Of a stretch of DNA of 64,000 nt, positions 36,360 through 47,397 are shown piece by piece (position 1 is the first letter of the stretch; each line of letters begins with the position of its first letter). The stretch spans positions 248,001 to 312,000 of the forward strand of contig CDRNVI010000148.1 of NCBI GenBank assembly GCA_977017575.1, read 5' to 3'. The DNA comes from Paramoeba atlantica. Its lineage: Eukaryota > Discosea. Below the pieces are notes generated by a model, which was not told the origin of the DNA, made no database searches, and saw only the letters and a program-made list of their open reading frames with translations. A program made the translations under genes and the position numbers.

Positions 36360-38320
36360 TCAAGGAAATGGACCAATTCCATAGAGACGAAGCATATCAC
36401 TTTGCCTCAAGATCCTTGTCTTCTGTTGAGTGCTATCGGAAAAGTAAACCTCACCACCATCCAAATTCTGTTTTTGTAAAAATCTTTGAGCCATATTGAA
36501 AGAAGCCAATGGCATATAACCTGGTACAGTATGTCCAGCTCCTTTGACAGTTGCATAAGTATATTGTTCAAATTGTTCAACATAACCAACTGTCGCTCCA
36601 TTCACAAACCAAGGGCCCCACTCTCTCCCAGAAATAGGGGTACCATCCAACTCCTGCAAACAAGTAGTTGTAAATTGACCAGGAACAGTCGCAACATCAA
36701 CATCACCACTGTACACGAAAATATGAACATCTGGTCTTTGACTGATCAATGTTTGATAGTAAGGGATCATTGATCCAGCATCCGGAATGTAAACGAGAAT
36801 GTCACACTCTTGCCATTCCCCACTTCGAGCAACTGGGGCATGCGCATGGAGAGCTGCTTGGACATCAGATCTGCTGAGGTAAGTTTGCAAAGCTTCGTCG
36901 CCAGTTGGTTCCTTTATCAAAAAAAGATTTTTTGTTTAGAGAAAGAAAAATAGAACAGAGAGAGAGAAAGAATGAAGAAAGGAGAAAGAATTACATTCTC
37001 TTCAAGAGAGGTGGCCCAATCCAAAGTACCATTTTCAGTGATAAAATCTTGGTACAAATCATCACTATCAAGTGAAGGTTGAGTTCCATTGAAGCTAAAA
37101 TCCCCAATTTCTTGCTAAATTTGTCCAACTTGATTTTCAGCTTCCTTGAAAAGATTGTTACATTGTTGGGAGGAAGTCTGGGCACAACCAATATTTTTGT
37201 TAACAAAATAAAGAAATAAAGAAATAAAATTGGACTTTCAATCGATAGAAAGAAAAAAAAATGGACCAGCTTCATTCCAGTTATCGATGGCTGATTGAGA
37301 AATAAGTTGATGCCAATAGTAAATATTGATTTGAACATTCTTTGACTTCAAAGAAGCGCAATCAAAAAGAGGGTTGCCATTCATGGTTCCTTAATAAGAA
37401 ATAAGAACAACAAAAAACAAAGAAATAATCAAAATCCAAAAAGCCTTGAATTCATAAAAGAAGAAAAATAAACCAGCAAATTGTTTGTAAATGTTCGAAT
37501 CTAGGTGATTGATAATTTGGGTCGACAACATTGGAATATAAACTCCGCCATAACTTTCACCAGCCAACCAAGCTTCACGACCAATAAAACGAGGATTTGC
37601 TTCCAAAAATCCCTCGACAAAGTTGAAATTGTCAGCAGCAGATTGGAAATCACCTTTTTTCACAAAAAAATCGAATTTTCTTCAGAAAAGAAATCATGGA
37701 AAGAGATGACAAAAATGAAAGGGGAACCTGTATGGTAATTATAGCCTTCCTCGCCACTGAAAGAGTAACCAACACCTGTTGGTTGTTCCAAAAAAACAAT
37801 ATTTGCAAAGGAATTCCAAGTCATGTCAGCCAAGTCAACAGTTCCATCAAGATTCACTCGAAAAGGACCATTCTCTTGAAAAAGACCACTCAAACCACTG
37901 CAACCTGTGAGAAAGAATTTTAATGAACCTTTGAAAAGTGTTTTTCTCAAAAAGAAAAGAACAAAGTAAAAGAGGGAAAACCTGGTCCTCCTTGGAACCA
38001 AAAGATGAGGGGATCGGAATCTGGGGTGGGTCCTTGACTTTCTGTCAACCAATAAAAATTGTTGCGTTGATGTGTGGTATTGACAACAACATACCCAGTC
38101 GAACTATTGAAGGGGAAGGGGTTTGGCCCAATGTAGTCTTAAAAAGAAAAAGTTTCAGTTTTTCTTGTCAGAAAGCGTGAAAAATTGAGAAAGATCGAAA
38201 TGGAAAACCAGGTAAAGTATCAGCAGTGACAGAAAAAGGACCACAAAAATCACAAGCACCACTGACAACTTCTCCCCACACCGCAAACACCACCACCAAG
38301 AGTGCAACAACCTTTGCCAT
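36360..38320 (-). pseudogene. serine carboxypeptidase (S10) gene with a lost acceptor and an in-frame stop
   Basis: Signal peptide (MAKVVALLVVVFAVWGEVVSG) followed by the S10 fold over about eight exons: FWFQGGPG oxyanion segment, catalytic Ser in WLAGESYGGVYIP, Asp in VYSGDVD, His in KGAGHTVPGY. Such enzymes cleave C-terminal residues in lysosome-like compartments. The start, catalytic triad and C-terminus are intact. However, the exon coding CAQTSSQQCNNLFKEAENQVGQ cannot be joined in frame: the expected acceptor before GTTGTGCC (near 37190) reads TG instead of AG, and TAG interrupts the same exon at 37117-37115. Either the gene is a young pseudogene, or the assembly has errors here, or unusual processing occurs. 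A CArG box lies 65 bp upstream. Confidence 0.7.
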
Positions 38321-38384
38321 CAGAGGAAGTGTTGCACAAACAAAATTGGAAAAGACCAAAATAAAACACAACGGTTTTATTTGA

Positions 38385-38394
38385 CCAAATAAGG
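38385..38394. promoter_or_regulatory. CArG box upstream of carboxypeptidase
   Basis: CCAAATAAGG, a perfect CC(A/T)6GG, 65 bp upstream of the carboxype­ptidase start at 38320. Confidence 0.45.
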
Positions 38395-38501
38395 AAAATA
38401 TTGATTTGTTTCCCTTCGAAGTTTTCTTTGCGTTTTTTCGCTCGGTTTTGGGGGGGAGTTTGTGGATTGGTTTGGTGCTTCACTTTGGTTGACGAAGATT
38501 C

Positions 38502-38569
38502 TAAGAGGAAAAGAACCTTTGATGACGATGTTTGAAAGATAAAAGCATTTTCAGGAGTTCCAAATCCAT
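38502..38569. repeat. direct repeat, left copy
   Basis: About 67 bp, nearly identical to 40357-40425 in the same orientation (about three differences). The two copies bracket the orphan gene 38695-40242. Confidence 0.88.
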
Positions 38570-38694
38570 AGGCCCTTTTTTCACCAGTTTTTTATTATGG
38601 CAGACAAAAAAACTGGAAGAGGAAAACAAAAAGCAAAAACAACGACAACATTGTGTAAAAACTTAAAGTTTTGTCTGTGTGGGAAAACTAGTTT

Positions 38695-40242
38695 ATGCAA
38701 ATCGCAAGAAAGCGAGAAAATGTGAAAAGGCGCGAGAAGAACGCGTCGCGGGCTGATGGCCCATCAAATGGGCCAAAAGATCGGAGGGCCGATAATTTCC
38801 GTTATTCACAATTGGCTCCTTCTGCAACACGGAATTTTCCTGCAACCTTCTACATCCGTGGAAAACTTTTCAACGAAAAAAAACCAGATGAAATTATTCT
38901 TTTTCTGGCAACCGAGGGATCTAATCCAAAACTTCTCCGTGCGAAGGCCACTGGAAAAACGATAGCGTTGCTCCGGGAAATGAAAGAATCTGATGCGATC
39001 AAAGTTCTTCAAGGAACATTCTGCAAAGATAATGTATTGAATCTCCTCGAAGTTGCAAAAGAGAAAGTTTGATCAATTTTCCGTTCCAATCGGCGAGCCA
39101 AACAACTGGAATTCCCTCGAAACGCAAACGGTTTCTTTTGAATCGATTGATTTTTCGAAATACACGGATAAATCCCAGCATCATGGTCCCCTCAAAAACC
39201 CCTTGAAGTTACTCTTTCTTGGAGCGACCGATTCTCTTTCTTCCATTGAGAAACCTGATATCGTCTGGAAAAAGGCACGGTTTTTAGATGTCAAGAATCT
39301 TGATAGTGATGGAGATGGAATCAATCAAGAAATTCGAGTAACTGTATTCAATCTCCAGTTGCTTCAAGGACTTACACCTGGGATGGTGTCGTATTTCGAA
39401 CGCGTGACTCCGACTGTCTATCAAAAATATCATCAGTTGAAATTCACAAATCTGACAAAATGCCGTTCGATTGAATCGAAGGAGACAAACATCTGGAGTG
39501 GTCTTAAAGCTCTGACTTTGGATGATATTGTGAAGAATGACTTTCCTGTCTCTGTTCGAGTTAATGTCATTGGAGTAATGATTCAGAAGATGATTGCCCA
39601 GACTCAGGTGACGATCGGGTCATACACAACCCAGAACGCGACCCGATCGTGATAAAAAGAGGAGAAATGCAGTGCCTCATGATAGACACCAATCCATGCG
39701 GAGTTCTGTTGATAAACGTGAATTTTTATCCGTGGCAAGGGCTCCCCTCATTATGGTTTGATGAATTCTCCTTTGCTTCTTTTGATGATTCTCGAGCGGT
39801 TTTGATGGCTGACTGGTTCCATGAAAACCCAAATACCCCATTCCATTTCAAAGTGAAGAAAGTTGTGGAAACTTTTGAAGAACTGCAGGGGTTGACAAGC
39901 GAGCATGTTGAGTTCAAGGCTCGTCTTATGAAAGTTACCTTACTCTCAAAGTCAATTACTTGTGAGGATGGATCATGTCAGAGTCAGGTTATTGGCACAT
40001 TTGAGGATGAGTCGGCCAAAAATTCGTTTGATGCGATTATTCCCAGCTTTGTACTCGATTTTCTCCCTGGTTTTAAAAGTTGCATCGAATCCGAGACCAC
40101 CACCACAAATAGGGGGCTTAGCAGCCTTGATACAGAGAGTGGTAAATATATTTCCAACATCAAAGCCTTCCAAACCATAAAACTCTTCCCAAACACCATC
40201 CACGTGGAAGCAGAAATCCACAATTTGGAATTCTCATACTAA
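38695..40242 (+). CDS. orphan protein, origin unclear; C-terminus from an antisense exon copy
   Basis: Three in-frame blocks: 38695 to about 39025, about 39054-39618, and 39660-40242. The second and third join across a 41-nt GT-AG intron (39619-39659, phase 2). The first and second lie in different frames; a 28-nt GT-AG segment (39026-39053 region) would join them, but a frameshift is equally possible. The protein is about 500 residues, soluble, with a basic start and segments such as NFPATFYIRGKLFNEKKPDEI, KFTNLTKCRSIESKETNIW and VIGTFEDESAKNSFDAI; a CEDGSC motif might bind metal. I recognise no family. Composition near the start is more GC-rich than neighbours. The last ~51 residues are encoded by a 198-bp copy of DNA found at 48155-48350. 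Flanking direct repeats suggest insertion. Confidence 0.55.
39611..39650. repeat. 11-bp perfect inverted repeat over a 5' splice site
   Basis: ACGATCGGGTC and GACCCGATCGT are exact reverse complements separated by 18 nt. The donor GT of the 41-nt intron (39619-39620) lies inside the left arm, so the transcript hairpin would bury it. Confidence 0.8.
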
Positions 40243-40285
40243 CAAATCGAAAATTTAATTATTGAATAAAAATAATTAAAAATAA
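40088..40285. repeat. 198-bp duplicate of an exon/intron segment at 48155-48350
   Basis: Same orientation as the copy at 48155-48350 and almost identical; a 2-nt insertion (GTGGAAGC versus GTAAGC) is the main change. At 48 kb it is part of a minus-strand exon (residues containing DGVWEEFYGLEGFDVGNIF) plus upstream intron. Here the plus strand is read as the C-terminus of the orphan gene. Confidence 0.92.
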
Positions 40286-40356
40286 AAGAATACACGGAGT
40301 ACAAAAAAAAGGAGCCATCAAACAAGAACATCCAAGGGTCATACAATAAGTACAAG

Positions 40357-40425
40357 TAAGAGAGGAAAGAACCTTTGATGACGAGGTTTGAAAGATAAAA
40401 GCATTTTCAGGAGTTCCAAATCCAT
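40357..40425. repeat. direct repeat, right copy
   Basis: Partner of 38502-38569. On the minus strand it reads like a small coding fragment (NGFGTPENAFIFQTSSSK), so both copies may be relics of one gene. Confidence 0.88.
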
Positions 40426-40746
40426 TCTTGTCGAAAGGAAAATTTGCTTGAGAAAAAAGCAAAAAAAAGGAGAGATGAGAAGAGAAGAGAAGGGGAAAGA
40501 GAAGGGGAGGAGGGAGAGATAGAGGGAAAGAGAGAAAGGTGGGAGGTAGAAAAAGAAAAGGGAGAGAGAACAAACTTTTCTTTTGTTTGGGGCAACTTTG
40601 GGGCAAAAAACCGTTCGGAGGTGCAAATGAAGAATAGAGTAATATCTGTTGTAAACGAAAACAAAGAGGTGCAAACGTTGTAGGTGGACACGAACCAACC
40701 AAGATGTTGTATTGTTTGTGTTTGTGTGGCTGTATTGTTCACGGAT

Positions 40747-43700
40747 TCATTTGTTTTCCCCTTCATTTTTTGTTGAGTGAACGGAGTATTGCTCTGTCGT
40801 ATACTGGGAAGTTTCACCCAACCCCGATTGGAAAAATGCTGAGTAGTTGAATTGGAGTTGTAAGAAGAAGAGAAGGAAGACTTCAGTGACCATCAAAGTA
40901 ATAAACATATAAACCGAAGATACAAATTCAATTGCCAAAATAAGAATAAATAGAAGACATCGAATGAAGAAAGAAAGAACAATTACACCCCCAATCACCA
41001 TCACAAACCGTTTTGGTCGGCTCACTCTCTTTGACAATTTGATTAAAGTGTACGAATAAAAACAAAAGATAGCTCCCAAAACAAACGTCACAGAAATGAT
41101 CAACGATTGATAAATAATGGACAATGTTCGTGTGCTTTCTTCTTGTTTGTCATAAGAAGGCGCAACTCGTCCAGGGCAAGGTGATTCTCCTTCTTCTTCT
41201 TTCAAGATCACTTCAGAGTAAACAATCGTCACAATTACCCAAAGAGACCACACAAAGATTAATCCCCAAATGACTACTCCTTCTAATTTGCCAGAATCAC
41301 GCATAAATGTCTTTTGAGATGCAACCTTTTGCCAAAAAAAGATGGATGTAATCACCACACTGAATAACAAAAAAGTTGGAATCTCAAAAACAATAAACTC
41401 AGCAAGTTCATTTCCATCAAAAACCTCATTTGGATATCCAAACATGAAAACAACTCGAAACACACACAAAATAATCAACAAAAACGAGATGATTCCCAAC
41501 ATTTGTGAACTGTTACGATGTTGAAGGAAGTAAACGAAATAGATCAACAACAGAGCAAAACAAATACAATAACAAACTCCCAATGTGTACATCAAAGCAC
41601 GTGTCTCTCGAGAAGTATACCCTTCTTCCCTCTCTTCATAATCTTCAAATCGGGAAATTGGATACAAACGAATTGTATTTTCAATCACTTCAGGAACATC
41701 TTCAACAACAATCGTACCACACCAAAACTGAGAACCAAAAACAAAAGATGTGTTAAGATCTGATATCCCAAGAGGATAAATTGTTCCCACAGCTTTCTTT
41801 GAGTATCCAATATCTGGTACTGGGTATTTTAAAATCTCTGTTGTTAAATGTTTTTTGTCACTCACCAAAAGACAAACCAAAAAAGATTTCACATTCACCA
41901 AATTTCGAAAGGAAATAACACTCCCATCTCCACGAAGAACACCAACTGTTGCAGATTTTTGATTCAACACAATCCCAAGTTGAAGTTTCTTTTCAAATTC
42001 AAATGAAATACTTGGGCGAGGTGGAGGAACAACAAACCAAGCTTCAGAGACAATTGATAAATTCAATAAAGTACATCCTTCACTAATACTATCCAATGCA
42101 AAAGAAACTCTTGAAGATGGTCCTTTCACAAAAGATGTTTCACCCACACAAACACGTTTCACTCCAACTAATTCTTCCACCTCCTGATTTCCAACTTTTT
42201 GATTGTAACATTGGGGGGGATTGTCGTTATCTCCATCATCCCCCTCAACAACTGTCTCATTTGAATTGGAGAAACAATCACAGACTAACGAATTCAATGA
42301 AGAGGAAACATAATTATTTTCGCAAATCACTTCAGATTTCACCGCAAAAGAAAATCGTTGTTCTTCTGTTGCTTCCAACCATTTTTGCAAAAGTTCAAAA
42401 GAGAGAGAAGGAGTCCATTGATATTTAACAACAGGTTGAATTTCTCTCCAATGAAGTGTTCGTGAAACACCATGACTCCAAACACCTTGAAACCATTCCC
42501 ATGGATACTCATTGATTCCACCACGACAATCACAATCTTCATCATCAAGCCAAAGTAATTGATGTTGAATTAATGGTAGTTGACATCCATATCGACCATG
42601 ATTTTTGTTTCTGCATTCTGTTTCGCTCATTGCTGGAGTTAACCACGTTCGCCACGTTCCTGTGACTGGATCTGAAATACAACTCTCAGGAGATTGAACA
42701 TAAGCCTCTCGACATCCACTCACAAGGCGATCTGTTGCATCTGGACAAAAAGTATATCTGAGTGTTGATACATAAATTCCAGATGTGAAACAAGCTCCAA
42801 ACTGAACATCAATTTGATGGTCAGCATCAGATCGAATAATTGTTGTTGAAGGTCGGTCAGTACAGTACCCAGAGTTTTCACACTCTTCTTGTGATTCACA
42901 TTGATGCCATAAATCCACAAAACACTTCAAATATCGTTGGAATGTGGTTTTCCCATTACATGATGTTGTTTCCACAGATTCACATGTTTCCCAATTTGTG
43001 GAAGCATCAATCAATAAAGACAACTGCAAATTTTGTGGAGTGTTTTGTTTTAGAATATGTGGAAAACACACAAAAAGAGAGGAAAAGAGAAAAAAAAAGA
43101 GAGAGGAAAAGAATGGGCAATAAAAAGAGAAAAAGAACCTCAATACAACTCTCCAAAGTATTAGCATTTACAACACAAATCGAATCTTCATACCAAACAG
43201 CTCCAACATCAGAAATCCTGTTGAAACCTTCACAAAGACTTCCAGAATCAACAGTCACCAAACAAACACCACGAAGTCCATCCAAAGACCGACAACTTTC
43301 TCCAGGACAATCAGTTGAGCAATGCCCAGTTTGTGCATAGCAATTTTCTGCAGATAATCCAAAAATAATATCGTCATCTCCCAACTCACAAGCAACTGTA
43401 TTCTCACAAAAATCTTGATCACCAGGAACATAGATACATTCTTCATCTTCTCCTCCAGGACAATAAACACAATAATTCCCTTCTTTACATTTATCATCAG
43501 CATCATTACCACCACTCTCACTCTCAGGAAGTCCAGTCACTGGACAAACAATTGAAGATGAGGAACACTCAACTTCAGATGATGCATGAAACACATAAAG
43601 AGGAAGACATCGCGTGTAACATTGTGCTCCACTCTGTTTACAAGAAGTTCCAAGACAATAACCAGGAGGACAAATCTCATTCACACTTTCAATATCATCA

Positions 43701-46700
43701 ACAGGAAGACCAAGAACCTCTGCTTTGCAAGTTAAAGATTCTGAAGTAGTCCAAACATAACGAGATCGTAAAAAGATATCTAATGGTTCATTGGTTGCAA
43801 CACAATCATCCACCAAAGCAGCAGATTTTAATCCAAGAAAGAATATTTCAGAATCACGAGACGCAAAGGAAGCTTCTTCAGGTAGAATATTCCATCGTAA
43901 ATAGTCTTCCAGTGAAGGACTCATTTTCGAGATGTAACATCGAAGGAATCCATCTTCAACCTCTGATGTTGTTCCTAACACACATTTTTTGGTTTGGTGA
44001 TTGCACTTTCCAGACCATTGTTCGCATTGAAAATCAGCCACACAATCAATTCCCTTGAAATTGTCTGTTTGTTATGTTGTTTAGAGAAAAAGAAAAGATA
44101 AAAAAAAGGAGGGAGGGGAGGGGGAGAGGGGGAGAGGGGGTGGTGAGAAGACTCTATCAATTTTCTTTTTTTCGAATTCACAAAAACAAAAACAAAATAT
44201 TGGAGAAAGAAAAGGAGAAAGAAAAGGAGAAAGAAAAGGAGAAAGAAAAATAGAACCTCGAAGGCCTGCTTGATTCAGACAATCACGCACAACACGATTC
44301 AGTTCTTTATCAAGAACATGTCCCAACTCATTTTGAAAATTCTGTGATAAAAAAATAAAGTGTCAATCTCTCTCAACAATAAAAAGCACTGAATAAAAAT
44401 CTCAAAAAGAAGAAAAGGAAAGACCTTAATACCAGAGGAACACCCTTGAACAAGATCTTTCACATGATTCAAAGAATGTGCCAAATCTTCAAAATAGGTA
44501 TTGGCACATTCAGATACCCCACAAGTTGAAGAATTTGCTGTTGTAAACTGTTCTTGATTTTGTGCGATTGTGAAAGGAATACAACAATCAATTGCCTCCG
44601 CTGTAACAGCACAACAAGGACTCTTCTCATACTCTTCTGTTCCAAGTTCATATTGACAGAAACTTTGATCAACTAAAGTTACATTCTCAACTTGGGTATT
44701 CATCGCTTCAATTGCAGCTTCTTTACAAGAAGAACTCGCAATCCCAGCACCTAATATGTCTACCACATACTTTGTTTTTTTTGGGGGGGGAGGGAGGGAG
44801 AAGGAGGGAGGGTGGAGGGAGGGAGGGTGGGGGTGTGGGGGGAGAGGAAAGAGAGAAGATTGAAAGATCAGTAAAAGAAATTAACAAAAAAACAATAAAA
44901 CAAAAATACAAAAAAACAAAAACAAAAAAACAAAAACAAAAAAACAAAAACAAAGAAACAACAAACTTTGTAAAATTGAATTGTCTCTAATGAATCTGAG
45001 TCGAGGACTTCAGATAGCTCATCATTCACAATAATTTGGAGTCTCTCATACCTTGTTTGATCACACAATTCCGAAAGATTGATTTGAGTGAATGAAGATA
45101 GAGGGATTGTTGCCAAGTATTGACTGGGAGAAGCTGGAGTCTTCTCATTGAGATCAAATGCATTATTAGGAAGCTCTGGAACCTCCCCAAGCTCATTGGT
45201 GATCGAGAGAAGTGCAAGAGAAACTTGTTCTAATTGATTACGAGGAAAGACCACAGAAGAATCAATTGCGAGAAGAATCACTGCAGTCAATGTGTTTTTG
45301 AGAGGTTGAGCGCCAATCGCATTGTAATATTGTTCATACACATTAATCCCTTCAGTACCAAACTTGGGTAACTGTGGAGAAGGAGGCCAGAAGATTAAAG
45401 GATCAGAAGTTGAAGGTACCATCCAAGCTCGACAAACAGCTGGGAAGAAATCTCCACAATTCATCCCTGGAATTCCAAAGAGAGCAGGAGACATTGCAGA
45501 CAAAGCTTCTTGGTAACTAAAACTCGCTGAAGGAGTGTTTGCACTTGGAGGAGCTAATGGAATTAAAAGAGGAATCGAAACTGTTGAAAAAATAACATGT
45601 GTTCGTGCTGGATTCCAGAAAGTTATCCCACATCGAACATATGAAACAACATCAGAACACATTGAGAATGAAACTCGATTCTCTCCTCGACTATATCGCG
45701 AGATTAGAGAATTACTCAAGAATGTGATCTGATTGGTATCTTTGGGCATGCAATGAATGTCTACAAAGGGACCTTTCTCTTCTAAAGTCCCAGAAAACGA
45801 AACTTGGTGGCATCCTGCAAGTACAAAAAGAGATCTATCAATATAATGCAAAAGATTTTGAGAAAGAAAGAAATCAGGTAATTAAATTACCTGGTGGAAT
45901 TGGTAAAACAAATCCAGCAACTGAAGAAAAAGATCTGCCAAAATCTAATGTGAGGGTTTCTGTATCTTGGAGACAAAAAGTTGGTTGATTAGTTCCTGCT
46001 TGCGCTCCAATTATCTCACTTTCAGGAACATCTTTACAAAGAATTCTTCCAGGAGGAGGAATCAATGGATATTCTTGAGGAGAAACTTCGATTTTGACAT
46101 CAAAAGACGAACTAAAAAAAGAATAAACTGCAAGAGAATACGTTCCTAATTGATAGTCAATGTGAGCATTTGGACAAACAACTAGGAGGTTATTTAATGC
46201 CCACCCAAGCCCCAGTGGAATGTCACCTCTTCTCCATTGTGTCTTTTCTGCAGTTGGAACAGCGTACAAATTCGAGAGATAGACCAGAGGCACGCCATAG
46301 AGTGGACGTAGAGAAAGTTTAAATGGTTTGCAAGCGTATTCTTCTGAAACAAAAAACCGGAAGTAAACAGTTTCATCAGGTTCAAGAGTGAAGACTTTTG
46401 ATCGTTCGTTAAGATTTAAAGTGTGATAAGGAGGAATAGAATCAGGTTCACACCATTCATTGACTTGATCCCAAGAATCATGATCACCTTTTTGAGCTGG
46501 ACCACAGCACTGAACATCTTCACAATCTGTTGGCTTTGGAAGGTGGGGTGGGGGTGGGGATGGGGATGGGGGTGGGGGTTTAATGTCAGTTATGTATTCT
46601 CACAAGACGAAAAACAAAAAGTAAAGAACAGAAAAAACCTGTTGTGATGACCAATCACAAGGGACACAATTTGTTTCTGGACAATCCTTCTCAGATAACC

Positions 46701-46911
46701 CACAAATAAAAGATTCTCCTCTCAGATAAAGCTCTTGATCAAATTCCATTTGAACCACAGCTGCTTCATACTCGATATTTAAAACAGTTTGATTGATAAA
46801 CCAAAGTTTTTCATCAACAAGACGAGGGCGAATTGCAAAGACTTCAACAAACACAAAACCCAAAAATAACACCCAACCAAACGATTTTACAACAGCACCC
46901 ATTCCCTTCAC
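40747..46911 (-). CDS. very large receptor-like protein: Cys-rich ectodomain plus seven-helix membrane domain
   Basis: About seven exons; the first starts at 46911 with a signal peptide (GWVLFLGFVFVEVFAI), the last spans about 43029-40747. The mature ectodomain is roughly 1500 residues with dozens of cysteines (for example CPPGYCLGTSCKQSGAQC, CSTDCPGESCRSLDGLRG), and many N-glycosylation sites. The C-terminal ~330 residues contain seven hydrophobic helices: TLGVCYCICFALLLIYFVYF, LGIISFLLIILCVFRVVFMF, IPTFLLFSVVITSIFFW, VVIWGLIFVWSLWVIVTIVY, LIISVTFVLGAIFCFYSY, VMVIGGVIVLSFFIRCLLFI and a final one. This helix set resembles the THH1/TOM1/TOM3 type rather than classical GPCR classes; the match is by eye. 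Likely a cell-surface sensor. The short cytosolic tail is Ser/Thr-rich. Introns contain unusual G-rich tracts on the plus strand. Confidence 0.8.
44108..44850 (+). repeat. G-rich intronic tracts (44108-44144, 44783-44850)
   Basis: GGGAGGGAGGG-type runs on the plus strand, able to form G-quadruplexes; on the sense (minus) strand they are C/T tracts before 3' splice sites. Between them, at about 44200-44248, four copies of the 12-mer GGAGAAAGAAAA. A third G tract lies at 46542-46579 in another intron of the same gene. Confidence 0.75.
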
Positions 46912-47143
46912 CGCTTCGCACCAAACAAACCCTCACACTTCCTCCGAAAAACTATCAGGTTTTCAACTGTCGAAAAAATCCTGAACGAGGAAGGAAGTTG
47001 TCCTTCGCACCAGCCCACCACAGAGGGGAGGAAGTGTTCACGAGAACAGAGGCGGTTTTGAGAAATGGTTTTACAACAACAGGTTGAGCGGTAAACGGAA
47101 AAACAGAAAGGGGCAAAATAACCTTTTGGTTTTCCAAACTTTA

Positions 47144-47153
47144 CCAAATAAGG
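47144..47153. promoter_or_regulatory. CArG box upstream of the seven-helix receptor gene
   Basis: CCAAATAAGG, identical to the box before the carboxypeptidase gene, 233 bp upstream of the start at 46911. The remaining intergenic DNA 46912-47397 shows nothing else recognisable. Confidence 0.4.
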
Positions 47154-47397
47154 AATTTCAAGTGTTGTTCAAAGATAATCCAAACAAAAAGCTTGAAAAC
47201 CCGCGAGTGGTTTTCTCAAGCTTCTTTCCTCCAAAGAGGCATCAAGGCATCAAGAAAAAGAACTTTTGTTCAGCAAAACAACTGATGGAGAAAGAAGAGA
47301 AAGCAACAAACTTAAAAATCTTGTTGGTGCTGGTGGGTCATTGGTGGGGAATGAACGGGAAATTTTCGAAATTTTATTTTAAATTTAAAAATGTTTG

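Noticed and set aside
37107..37125. Reassigned UAG codon (UAG = Gln) to explain the stop in the carboxypeptidase
   Set aside because: Other genes here terminate with TAG normally (for example the SH2 kinase at 14374 and the SPRY region's neighbours use all stops), so a standard code is more likely.
40259..40702. Minus-strand frame NGFGTPENAFIFQ... as a gene
   Set aside because: It covers the right direct repeat and the copied exon fragment and lacks start and conserved structure; more likely a relic.
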